Source of the DNA: Mucilaginibacter rubeus
Lineage (GTDB): Bacteria; Bacteroidota; Bacteroidia; Sphingobacteriales; Sphingobacteriaceae
Reading direction: 5' to 3'
Assembly (NCBI RefSeq): GCF_014643835.1
Contig: NZ_BMKD01000002.1
Coordinates: 124,001-188,000 of the forward strand
DNA length: 64,000 nucleotides
Below are positions 35,424-43,720 of the stretch, in pieces. Within the stretch, counting starts at the first letter, position 1. The number at the start of each line of letters is the position of its first letter. The notes beneath the pieces were generated by a model, which searched no databases, was not told the DNA's origin, and saw nothing but the letters and a program-made list of their open reading frames with translations. The position numbers and the translations under genes were made by a program.

Positions 35424-35672
35424 TTATTTTGTTACTCTTGGGCCCGAAGGCAAAAAATACAACCAGCCAAAACCGATTAAGAAAAGAATTGATGAGGCGA
35501 TAAAAGATGGGAAGGCTATATCTGTATTTTTTTCCAATGCGTTATTTAGCGCGGTGTACAATAGCCATACCTGGATACTCACATTTAATATCAGGATCAT
35601 GATCAATGCCAGCATGAGTGTGTTGGTTTTATTAGGATGTGCCTGATTTTGGGCTTCGCGGAAATTACTCAT
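35424..35672 (-). CDS. Small two-helix membrane protein of the oxidoreductase operon
   Basis: An 82-residue protein with two membrane helices (about residues 19-43, TLMLALIMILILNVSIQVWLL by eye, and 53-73, PSFIASSILFLIGFGWLYF by eye) joined by a short polar loop. From memory this resembles DUF6755, small membrane proteins found beside nitrate-reductase-like genes; I could not verify this. It is the last gene of the five-gene operon, 34 bases after the Rieske gene, and probably stabilises or anchors the complex. No metal-binding motif is visible. Confidence 0.7.
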   Translation of the reverse strand: MSNFREAQNQAHPNKTNTLMLALIMILILNVSIQVWLLYTALNNALEKNTDIAFPSFIASSILFLIGFGWLYFLPSGPRVTK

Positions 35673-35706
35673 AACTTAATTATAATGTTTGTAAAGGTTA
35701 ATGACC

Positions 35707-36243
35707 TTATGATCTGGATTGACGATTCGGATCTGGTTTGTCGTTATCAGGTTTAAAATCTTTGACGTATACTTCTTCCCCTTTAATCACTACAGTTAAA
35801 CGGGGTAACGGCCGGGGTGGTGGGCCGGCAAGCACTTCGCCGGTAAAAGCGTCGAACAAACCATTATGACAAGGGCATTCAATTTTTCCGCTGCCGGGTT
35901 TATAAAAAACCGCGCAGGATAAATGGGTGCATTTTTGTTCGTAAGCCCTAAACTCATCATTTTCCATACGAATAAGGATATAAGGAATAGTACTGCCATT
36001 GATCACAAACGAGCGGGTCCCCCCTACCGGAAGCTCGTGCTTCTTACAAACAAAGTGTTCACCCACCATTTTATCCGGTGGAAAAAAATTAGCTTTTATG
36101 GCAACATACCCGCTTCCAACGGCCAACCCACCAGATACGAGGCATAAAAATTTTGCAAAATCACGTCGGCTTACCTGGGTAGATTCAAGCTGATAGACCG
36201 GAAAATCTTCTTTCCAGTGATTATCCTTTTTATCTGTGGCCAT
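35707..36243 (-). CDS. Rieske [2Fe-2S] protein with Tat-type signal
   Basis: A 178-residue electron-transfer subunit. The Rieske cluster ligands are in CTHLSC (first Cys and His) and CPCHNG (second Cys and His), about residues 110-135; the additional cysteines match the disulfide pair of bc1-type Rieske proteins. The N-terminal region contains SRRDFAKFL (about 25-33) followed by a hydrophobic segment, a twin-arginine-type signal or anchor. That would place the cluster on the periplasmic side, as in bc1 or arsenite-oxidase Rieske proteins. GPPPRPLPRLTV is the usual Pro loop region. It follows the ferredoxin gene by eight bases and is part of the molybdoenzyme operon. Confidence 0.93.
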   Translation of the reverse strand: MATDKKDNHWKEDFPVYQLESTQVSRRDFAKFLCLVSGGLAVGSGYVAIKANFFPPDKMVGEHFVCKKHELPVGGTRSFVINGSTIPYILIRMENDEFRAYEQKCTHLSCAVFYKPGSGKIECPCHNGLFDAFTGEVLAGPPPRPLPRLTVVIKGEEVYVKDFKPDNDKPDPNRQSRS

Positions 36244-36251
36244 AAATAATG

Positions 36252-36821
36252 TCAGTCTATAATTAATGAAGTACTTCCTTTGGGCATCATGATGTTTACT
36301 TTGGTGCTCACACTTTCTTTTCCGAAAATAAAATTGTTAACAGGAGTACTGTTTGGGCGCATCTTTGCAATTTCTTCTCTTGTACCATAATACAGTGCCT
36401 GTGTTGGGCAAACGGTGGCACACATCGGTTTTTTTCCGGCGCTGGTTCTGTCGTAACACATATTACATTTCATCATCAGGTCATAAGCCTCATCTTTTTT
36501 AGGGACGCCGAAAGGGCATGCCATTACGCAGTTTGAACAGCCTATACACCGTGCTGTATTGGCGGTGTGCACTACGCCAAACTCATCTTTCGTTATAGCA
36601 TCTGCCGGACAAACGTTAGCGCAAACAGGATCGTCACAATGCATACAAACCTGTACGGTGGTTTGTACGGTAACGGCGCGATCAATATAATTGACATGGA
36701 TCATAGATTCGTGACCGTTTGTTTCACACTCTGAACAAGCCATTTCACAAGCTTTGCATCCAATACATCTTTGCATATCTACAAAGAATTCCTGTTCTGT
36801 TCTGTAATTGGTTACGGGCAT
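36252..36821 (-). CDS. Four-cluster [4Fe-4S] ferredoxin subunit (DmsB/NrfC/NarH-like)
   Basis: A 189-residue iron-sulfur protein with four cysteine groups typical of the electron-transfer subunit of molybdopterin oxidoreductases: CIGCKACEMAC (about 19-29), CMHCDDPVCANVCP (about 60), CIGCSNCVMACP (about 93) and CNMCYDRTSAGKKPMCATVCP read as CNMC...C...C (about 120). Each group supplies ligands shared between clusters. There is no signal peptide, so it is cytoplasmic or exported together with a partner. It would carry electrons between the membrane subunit and the catalytic subunit. It lies 26 bases downstream of the molybdoenzyme gene. Confidence 0.94.
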   Translation of the reverse strand: MPVTNYRTEQEFFVDMQRCIGCKACEMACSECETNGHESMIHVNYIDRAVTVQTTVQVCMHCDDPVCANVCPADAITKDEFGVVHTANTARCIGCSNCVMACPFGVPKKDEAYDLMMKCNMCYDRTSAGKKPMCATVCPTQALYYGTREEIAKMRPNSTPVNNFIFGKESVSTKVNIMMPKGSTSLIID

Positions 36822-36847
36822 ATCTTATAATTTCGGGTTACAATTTA

Positions 36848-39064
36848 TTAAATACTCGCATACGCGCCTGACGCCGTTGATGGCGGCGATATAACACCCA
36901 AAGGCTTCAGGTTACAGGCACAAACTTTAAACTCCGGGATTTTTGATACCGGATCAAGTGTTGCCGGGGTAAACTGATTTGCCGACTTTTTGCCAGGCCA
37001 ATGGTAAGGCAAAAAAACAGTGTCGGTGCGGATAGTCTCTACAATATTGGCAGGAAACTCATCTGTGCCTCGACGGGTAGATACCTGCACCAGTTCATTT
37101 TGTTTAATTCCATATTTCCGGGCAAGTTCCGGGTGTATTTCTAATTTAGGTTCAGGATACAAATCAACCAGTTTACCTATCCTGCGGGTTTGCGTTCCGC
37201 TCAGGTATTGAGATACAACCCTGCCGGTTGTTAATATTATCGGGTATTCTTCATCTGTAATTTCACCGGGATCCCGGTAAGTCACCGGGTTAAAGTGGGC
37301 TTTACCGTCGGGAGTCGCAAATTTTTTATCTTCCCATAAGCGCGGTGTACCCGGATGATCCAAAGTAGGGCAAGGCCAGAAAACGCCCATTGTGTCTTCA
37401 ATTTTTTGGTAAGTAATACCATAATAATCCGCAGTGCCGCCTTTTGAAGCAACCCTTAACTCATTGAATAACTCTTCGCTGTTACGATAAGTGAATTTAT
37501 CTTCGGCACCAAGTCTTTTTGCCAATTCCAATATGATGGATGTATCGCTGCGTGCATGTCCCGGCGGGTTCACGGCTTTGCGGATTCGAACTACACGGCC
37601 TTCGGCGGTAGTAACCGTTCCTTCCTCTTCTTCCTGTAACGATCCCGCCAGAATAATATCAGCATGACGGGCGGTTTCATTCATAAAAAAATCAATGCAA
37701 ACATAAAACTCCAGTTTCTCCAGCGCTTCGCGCACATAATTATTATTAGGCAGAGAAACCAACGGATTAAAACAAATAGATAGCAGCCCTTTTACTTCGC
37801 CCCGGTGAATGGCCTCAATAAGTTCGTAGGCGGTGTAACCTTTGCCGGGCATATCTTTTTCATCAATCCCCCAAACCCCGGCTATATACTTTCGGTGTTC
37901 AGGATTGGTAATATCACGATTTCCCGGCAGCTGATCACATTTGTGGCCATGCTCTCTCCCCCCCTGTCCGTTTCCCTGGCCTGTAATAGTACCATAGCCG
38001 CAATATGGCTTACCAATACGGCCGGTTGCCAGGACAATATTGATACAGCCAAGCACATTATCTACACCTTTTGAATGATGTTCAATACCTCTGGCGTGTA
38101 ACAAAAAGCTTGTTTTTGCTTTGCCCCACCATTGTGCTGCCAGTTCAATTTTCGCTTTTTCAATACCGGTAATTTCTTCGGCCCATTCCAGCGTGTAATC
38201 CTTAACAGCTGCCAATGCCTTATCAAAATCTGTGGTATGGTTGTCAATAAAATCATGATCGAGCATATCATGATCGGCCAGGTATTTAAGTATTGCGCCG
38301 TACAAAGCGGAGTCGGTTCCGGGCCTGACCGGTAAATGCAGGTCGGCGGTCCTGGCCAGTGGAATTACCCTGGGGTCAACCACGATTAATTTTGCCCCAT
38401 GGTCCCGCGCACGCCAAACCCAGTGTGTTAAAGTCGGAAAGGTTTCGCTGATGTTAGCGCCCGCTACAATAATCACTTCTGCCTTCTCCAGGTCGGCATA
38501 CGTATTTGAGGTACGGTCGAGTCCGAAAGCTTTTTTATTGCCGGCTCCCGCGCTAACCATACATAAACGACCATTATAATCTAAATTGGCGGTTTTTAAT
38601 GCTACCCGCGCAAACTTACCCATCAGGTAGCTTTTTTCATTGGTAAGCGAAACTCCCGACAGCACAGAAAAAGCGTTCTTTCCGTATTTTTCCTGTATCC
38701 GTTTTATTTCAGCCACGGTTTTATCCATCGCTTCATCCCACGAAACCGGAGTAAAGCCTACGCCTTCATTGCGTTGCAAGGGCTGTAAAATCCTGTCTGG
38801 ATGATTGTTCTGCATATATCGTTGTACGCCTTTTGGGCATAAACGTCCCTGGTTAAAAGGGAACTCCTCCCAGGGATCAAAACCAACCACTTTATCATTT
38901 TTAACCAATAGCTTTATACCACACTGCATTCCGCAGAAACAGCAGTGTGTTTTTACCGCTTTATCCGGCTCATCACGGCCGGCAAAACCTTCACGGGGAG
39001 GATAATTTAAATGCGGGCCAAACTGTTCTATAAGCTTTTCGGGCGAAACTGGTAAATGGGCCAT
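36848..39064 (-). CDS. Molybdopterin oxidoreductase, nitrate-reductase-like (NasA/NarB type)
   Basis: The catalytic subunit, 738 residues, binds bis-MGD and one [4Fe-4S] cluster. The cluster motif is CCFCGMQC (C41, C44, C48) with C76 in GRLCPKG. The likely molybdenum ligand is C168 in [10 protein letters not shown], as in assimilatory and periplasmic nitrate reductases. Later conserved segments include [34 protein letters not shown] and the C-terminal dinucleotide-binding [17 protein letters not shown]. There is no Tat signal, so it should be cytoplasmic. The nearest types are NarB/NasA, but the accessory subunits here (Rieske, NarI-like) are unusual for an assimilatory enzyme. Nitrate is the best guess; other oxyanions remain possible. 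Confidence 0.88.
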   Translation of the reverse strand: MAHLPVSPEKLIEQFGPHLNYPPREGFAGRDEPDKAVKTHCCFCGMQCGIKLLVKNDKVVGFDPWEEFPFNQGRLCPKGVQRYMQNNHPDRILQPLQRNEGVGFTPVSWDEAMDKTVAEIKRIQEKYGKNAFSVLSGVSLTNEKSYLMGKFARVALKTANLDYNGRLCMVSAGAGNKKAFGLDRTSNTYADLEKAEVIIVAGANISETFPTLTHWVWRARDHGAKLIVVDPRVIPLARTADLHLPVRPGTDSALYGAILKYLADHDMLDHDFIDNHTTDFDKALAAVKDYTLEWAEEITGIEKAKIELAAQWWGKAKTSFLLHARGIEHHSKGVDNVLGCINIVLATGRIGKPYCGYGTITGQGNGQGGREHGHKCDQLPGNRDITNPEHRKYIAGVWGIDEKDMPGKGYTAYELIEAIHRGEVKGLLSICFNPLVSLPNNNYVREALEKLEFYVCIDFFMNETARHADIILAGSLQEEEEGTVTTAEGRVVRIRKAVNPPGHARSDTSIILELAKRLGAEDKFTYRNSEELFNELRVASKGGTADYYGITYQKIEDTMGVFWPCPTLDHPGTPRLWEDKKFATPDGKAHFNPVTYRDPGEITDEEYPIILTTGRVVSQYLSGTQTRRIGKLVDLYPEPKLEIHPELARKYGIKQNELVQVSTRRGTDEFPANIVETIRTDTVFLPYHWPGKKSANQFTPATLDPVSKIPEFKVCACNLKPLGVISPPSTASGAYASI

Positions 39065-39100
39065 AAATTTGTATTCTATGTTAAATTACTACTGCGTCAA

Positions 39101-40168
39101 TTAACCGAAAAGGTTACCTCCATTTTGCTGCCTGGCCTTAAGATGAGCCATTGCCAACCTTGAGCGCTTCCCCTCGGGGCTCAGATCAAGGTGCGATGTT
39201 CCATCCTCAAGTGTAAAGTCAAAGCCTAATTCTTTGGTTACAATTTTCAAGTCGTTTATATGCAACTGAGTAGCAAATTCCTTGTGGGTATGAGGGCATA
39301 TCGCCATACCCCTTTTTATGCCTTCCTTTTTGTAAATATGAGCGCCTATCTGGGCCGGCCGTTGTATAATATGAAAAAACTTACCAAACGGAATCCAGAT
39401 AAGAAACATAATAACTGTTATAGCATGGGTTACGGCCATATAATCATATGCAATGCCTTTCATATATTCATAACCATAGCTCAAGCCCAGGCCGGTAACA
39501 GCGATAGCTAAAAGCAGTATTAACGGCAGCAAATCACCCTCAAAAGTTTGCGTAGCAACTAAACCGGCATTAGTGAGGCGACGACGCATAAATATCAATA
39601 CGCCGGCAATAACTAACCACGAGCACCAGTAAAGGGCCTTAAAAATCACAAAAGCCACAAATGAACCAAGTGCAAATTCAAACATTTTGAATCCGAAGAA
39701 ATGGGCTTCATACATGTGCACACTTGAGGGGTTTATACTCGTGGCGGGGTTCATGGTAAAATTTATCCAACCAAAGGTTAACGGAAAAGTAACGCAGAAA
39801 GCCATTGTGCAACCTGTTGCCATTAAAAAATGGCCTATCCACCGGCTCCGCCCGCGGGGATAAATAAACTTTTGGAAGCCAATATTTTGTATAAACTCTT
39901 TTGCAAATGAAATAACATGTAAAAATATCTTCCCGGTAAAAAAAAACTGAAAGGTGCGCTTAAAATACATCCAGGTAGGTGGCCGTTGCAACCATACGGT
40001 ATAACGGTAAACTATTCCGAAAAAAGCGAACACAGTTCCGAATAAATAAATAATTAATGCGGGGTCGAAATTTTGAAGCTTACGTGAGCCATAAAAAACG
40101 AACGAGATTAACAATAAGGAAACTCCTGTAGCTATAAATAGGGCCTTTTTATTAAGAGACATATCCAT
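39101..40168 (-). CDS. NarI/DsrM-like membrane subunit
   Basis: A 355-residue integral membrane protein with about six or seven hydrophobic segments. Histidines lie at helix ends (FTGKIFLHVISF, GRSRWIGHFLMATG, MYEAHFFGFKMFEF, MAVTHAITVIMFLIWIPFGK followed by FFHII). The last segment strongly resembles the haem-b-binding helix of NarI/DsrM-type quinol-oxidising subunits. A soluble C-terminal tail of about 80 residues (GMAICPHTHKEFATQL onward) is not part of typical NarI. First gene of the operon, 36 bases before the molybdoenzyme gene. It would take electrons from quinol and pass them on. Haem content is inferred, not shown. Confidence 0.75.
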   Translation of the reverse strand: MDMSLNKKALFIATGVSLLLISFVFYGSRKLQNFDPALIIYLFGTVFAFFGIVYRYTVWLQRPPTWMYFKRTFQFFFTGKIFLHVISFAKEFIQNIGFQKFIYPRGRSRWIGHFLMATGCTMAFCVTFPLTFGWINFTMNPATSINPSSVHMYEAHFFGFKMFEFALGSFVAFVIFKALYWCSWLVIAGVLIFMRRRLTNAGLVATQTFEGDLLPLILLLAIAVTGLGLSYGYEYMKGIAYDYMAVTHAITVIMFLIWIPFGKFFHIIQRPAQIGAHIYKKEGIKRGMAICPHTHKEFATQLHINDLKIVTKELGFDFTLEDGTSHLDLSPEGKRSRLAMAHLKARQQNGGNLFG

Positions 40169-40230
40169 CTGCTAATTGTATTACGAAGTATGATAATTGC
40201 CGGTTTCACTAAGCCGGATTAGATTTTCAC

Positions 40231-40238
40231 CAAAAATA
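40231..40238 (-). promoter_or_regulatory. -7 box of the oxidoreductase operon
   Basis: On the minus strand TATTTTTG matches the Bacteroidota -7 consensus TAnnTTTG in every fixed position and lies about 63 bases upstream of the NarI-like gene. No clear -33 TTG and no FNR-type palindrome (TTGATnnnnATCAA) is seen in the 264-base divergent region. Confidence 0.45.
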
Positions 40239-40432
40239 TACAGCTATTTCTGATGCGGGTTTTCCTGGTTTCTGTTTGTTATTATAATATGCCGTGGCTA
40301 TTATAAAACATTTAAAAATACAAAAAAAACAGGTTCTTGTATCGGTTTTAATTACATTAGACTATATTCTTCAATAATTACCTTTTATTAATGCCTCTTT
40401 ATCTCCTGTTATCATAAACTTATTACGAAAAT

Positions 40433-41509
40433 ATGGAAGCTCAGCATACAGCACTACCACCTAAACCAGGCGAACCGATTACGGGCCACTCACTCCAAAC
40501 TTTTTTTCCGGGTTACTTTGCTTTGGTAATGGCAACCGGGATAGTTTCGGTTGGTGCCTTTTTATATAATATGAAACAGGTTGCCAACATCTTGTTATGT
40601 GCTAACGTTATTTTTTATATTGTGCTTTGGGCTGTGCTCATATTCAGGGCAATTAAATACCCTACAGATGTATGGAAAGATATAAGCAGTTCCTCGCGTG
40701 GAGTTACTTTTTTAACCATTGTTGCCGCGAATAATGTTTTAGGGAACCAGTTTGGCTTAATGACCTCCTATAAAGATGTAGCCATTTTTTTATGGGAATT
40801 TGGCATCGTACTCTGGGTGATGATTACTTACACCTTTTTTATTGTGATCACCGCCAAAGAACCTAAACAAGGAGTGGAAGCGAGTTTAAGCGGTGCCTGG
40901 CTGCTCATTGTCGTAGCCACCGAATCTGTAGCTGTGCTGGGGGCTATTATTGCCGGTGAAATGGTTCATAAGGATGTTATTATTTTTATATCGTTTTGCG
41001 CTTTCCTCATTGGTGCAATGCACTATATGGTATTTATATCGTTAATTATATACCGCTGGCTTTTTATAAGCATGAAAGCGGAATTGCTAACCCCTCCATA
41101 TTGGATAAATATGGGTGCCGTAGCCATCACCACGCTGGCGGGTTCTCGTTTATTGATGTATTCACATAATAATGAATGGATAAGCGGCATTAGCTATTTT
41201 TTACCCGGGCTCACGGTTTTTTTCTGGGCGTTTGCCACCTGGTGGATCCCGATCCTGTTTTTACTACCTATATGGCGGCATATCATACAAAAGGTTCCTG
41301 TGAAATATGATCCCCAATATTGGTCGCTCGTTTTTCCGGCCGGTATGTACGCCGTCGCTACCTTTAATTTTTCCAAGGCGCTTGATCTCCCGTTTATCCT
41401 GCCCATTTCCAATATCTTTATTTATTTTTCAATTACAGCATGGGTGATTGTTTTTGCAGGAATGTTAAGAGAGTTCATCCGTTTTTTGTATTCAGAAAAG
41501 AGCCTTTAA
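40433..41509 (+). CDS. TDT-family (TehA/SLAC1-like) anion transporter
   Basis: A 358-residue protein with about ten membrane helices. The opening GHSLQTFFPGYFALVMATGI is the hallmark of the tellurite-resistance/dicarboxylate transporter family, whose plant members (SLAC1) conduct nitrate and chloride and whose fungal members (Ssu1) export sulfite. Other family-typical stretches are GAWLLIVVATESVAVLGAII and FAFATWWIPILF read near residues 255-280. It is divergent from the molybdoenzyme operon and may move its substrate or product (nitrate, nitrite or a sulfur oxyanion); this link rests on gene context. No signal for tellurite resistance is present nearby. Confidence 0.88.
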   Translation: MEAQHTALPPKPGEPITGHSLQTFFPGYFALVMATGIVSVGAFLYNMKQVANILLCANVIFYIVLWAVLIFRAIKYPTDVWKDISSSSRGVTFLTIVAANNVLGNQFGLMTSYKDVAIFLWEFGIVLWVMITYTFFIVITAKEPKQGVEASLSGAWLLIVVATESVAVLGAIIAGEMVHKDVIIFISFCAFLIGAMHYMVFISLIIYRWLFISMKAELLTPPYWINMGAVAITTLAGSRLLMYSHNNEWISGISYFLPGLTVFFWAFATWWIPILFLLPIWRHIIQKVPVKYDPQYWSLVFPAGMYAVATFNFSKALDLPFILPISNIFIYFSITAWVIVFAGMLREFIRFLYSEKSL

Positions 41510-41885
41510 ATATTTCAAAAACTTAAGTATAAAGGCATTGCTTTATTCTAAACTCAAAAGCAACGGAAAGGTAAACAATCAATAATAGTTAAAATCTGTT
41601 TTGGAAAAAGCGGCTAAGATTGTCCGGAGTTTTTTATTTAAAGGTCATTGTAATGTTTTGGCATAATTAACCGTATTGGTAATCAAATTGTATTTTTTTT
41701 ATTAAACTTTAAAAAAGGTTTTGAAATTTCAAAAAAAAGCCGATAATTGCCATCGAAATATCAGAAAACCCGAGCTATTGATTAAAGATTCGCATCTGGA
41801 TACGATGCACCGGTCAATATTAACAGAAAGATATTTTAATATTACCATTTGGTTAATTTATTAGTTTCCTAAACCTTTCTTTTTG
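41510..41885. other. Intergenic region upstream of the polysaccharide locus
   Basis: This 376-base gap holds no gene. It should contain the promoter for wzi, but I found no perfect TAnnTTTG box close to its start. No JUMPstart-like element or UpxY/RfaH-type antiterminator gene is visible. Confidence 0.5.
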
Positions 41886-43559
41886 ATGAGCATCCGTATA
41901 ACTATCCGATCCTTATATATTGTAATTTTACTATCCTTCACTGCTGCGTTAAAAGGCTATAGTCAAACCATACCAGTTGGAAGCTATGCTGAGGAGCTAT
42001 TACGCAGGGATCAGGTAGCAGGAAATACAAACAGTACATCATCACTTGTTATCAGGCCATTAGCTTCAACTATTGCTGATCCTGCGCTTCAGCCATTAAT
42101 TTCGAGCCATGAGTATATAAAATTCAATTTCATGGGCATGCCATCGGGTTTACGCATCCTTCCGTTTAACTGGTTAAATGAATACAACGTGAACCGTCCC
42201 TTTGGCTACAATAATTCCTCATTGTATCCCAATGCAGGCTATCAAAGCATGCTTAGTGGCGGCTTTTGGTTAAAAGCCGGAATTCTCAACGTACAGATAA
42301 GACCTGAGCTGGTTTACGCGCAAAATAAAAACTTTTCAACTTTTGCAGATGTACAGGCCCGAAACAATTCGCCGGCACTCATGGGTGCTTATTTTGGCCA
42401 AATCAATGGTATTGATGCACCCGAACGATTTGGTACATCTTCTCTAAAACATCTTTATCCCGGGCAATCAAAAATCACTTTGACGTATAAAAGCATTGAA
42501 GCCGGCGTATCTACAGAAAACTTGTGGTGGGGACCAGGAATAAGAAATTCAATCATGATGAGCAATTCGGCCCCTGGCTTTTTCCATTGGACCTTTAATT
42601 CAACCAAACCCGTTAAAACACTGGTTGGCTCATTTGAGTGGCAGATCATAGGAGGCAACCTAAAACAATCGGGCTTTGCACCAGACGATGTAAGCAAACT
42701 TATATACGGCAGCAATTTATATAGCCCCAAACCTAAAGTTACAAGGTATATTTCGGCCTACAGTGTGAACTGGCAGCCTAAATGGCTAAAGGGTTTATAC
42801 CTTGGCCTTTCCGCTTATGACTATCTTGACAAAGACTCTCTTTATCATAATAAAAACATTATCCGTAAAGTAATTCCGGTTATTACCGGCTCTTCACTTA
42901 AGGCGAATGACATCAACAACGGACAAAACGGCGACCAACAGGATTTTGCTTACGCACTCAATATCAGGCAGCTGCTACCTTTATACAAAGCTGAAATTTA
43001 CTTTGAATGGGCTCGTAACGACCGCACCGGAAGTATTTCTGACTTTTTACAGGAACCCGAGCATTCATCAGCATATACCTTTGGCGGACGCAAACTGTTT
43101 GAACTTAGCCGGGGAGGCTTTATCCAAATTAAATCGGAAATAACACAGTTGCAAAGAGCGCCAACCTATTTGCTGCGCGACGAACCTTCATGGTATATCC
43201 ATTCGCAAAGCCCGAGAGACGGTTATACCAATTATGGCAGATACATAGGTGCCGGAATCGGGCCGGGTGGAAACAGTTTTATTTTTGATATAAGTTACCT
43301 CAAAAATTACAACTCATATGGCCTTATGCTGGAAAGACAGTTACATAACAACGATCTGTATTACCAGGCTTTTACTGAAGCCAGAATAAGCAATCTTCAC
43401 TGGGTAGATCTTGCAGGTACATTTTATGCTAATCATAAATTTAAAAACTACCTGCTCTCGGCCGAAGCTACGCCTGTTTACACATTGAACTATGAATACA
43501 GAAATGGTTCGAGCTTTAATTTACATGCCAAGATTAACCTTACTTATTTTTTTAATTAA
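41886..43559 (+). CDS. Wzi-family capsule assembly outer-membrane protein
   Basis: A 557-residue protein of the Caps_assemb_Wzi family. A signal peptide (about 1-26, ending KGYSQ) precedes an 18-strand-type beta-barrel. The diagnostic segment is NLWWGPGIRNSIMMSNSAPG (about 210-230), with GPGGNSFIFDISYLKNYNSY further on and a C-terminal LHAKINLTYFFN strand. Wzi anchors or organises capsule polysaccharide on the outer surface. The ATG at 41886 is used; a TTG directly before it is less likely. First gene of the polysaccharide block, 161 bases upstream of the Wza-like gene. Confidence 0.9.
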   Translation: MSIRITIRSLYIVILLSFTAALKGYSQTIPVGSYAEELLRRDQVAGNTNSTSSLVIRPLASTIADPALQPLISSHEYIKFNFMGMPSGLRILPFNWLNEYNVNRPFGYNNSSLYPNAGYQSMLSGGFWLKAGILNVQIRPELVYAQNKNFSTFADVQARNNSPALMGAYFGQINGIDAPERFGTSSLKHLYPGQSKITLTYKSIEAGVSTENLWWGPGIRNSIMMSNSAPGFFHWTFNSTKPVKTLVGSFEWQIIGGNLKQSGFAPDDVSKLIYGSNLYSPKPKVTRYISAYSVNWQPKWLKGLYLGLSAYDYLDKDSLYHNKNIIRKVIPVITGSSLKANDINNGQNGDQQDFAYALNIRQLLPLYKAEIYFEWARNDRTGSISDFLQEPEHSSAYTFGGRKLFELSRGGFIQIKSEITQLQRAPTYLLRDEPSWYIHSQSPRDGYTNYGRYIGAGIGPGGNSFIFDISYLKNYNSYGLMLERQLHNNDLYYQAFTEARISNLHWVDLAGTFYANHKFKNYLLSAEATPVYTLNYEYRNGSSFNLHAKINLTYFFN

Positions 43560-43657
43560 TGAACAATTTTAGCCCATTTTTTTAGTTTATCGATCAACAC
43601 ACCAGTTATACTACAAATTAAAAAAATCACTTTACCCCCTGAAATGGGAAATTGGTT

Positions 43658-43665
43658 TACTTTTG
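43658..43665 (+). promoter_or_regulatory. -7 box upstream of the polysaccharide export gene
   Basis: TACTTTTG matches TAnnTTTG fully and lies about 55 bases before the ATG at 43721, in the 161-base gap after wzi. A separate promoter for the export/biosynthesis genes is therefore plausible. No -33 TTG at the expected distance. Confidence 0.4.
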
Positions 43666-43720
43666 CAGAAAATATTATCATTTATTGGAGTGCTATTTTA
43701 TACTCTGATGACTTTCACAC

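Noticed and set aside
40433-41509. Possible tellurite-resistance function
   Set aside because: Family membership alone does not support it: no other tellurite gene is nearby, and the divergent molybdoenzyme operon gives a better context.
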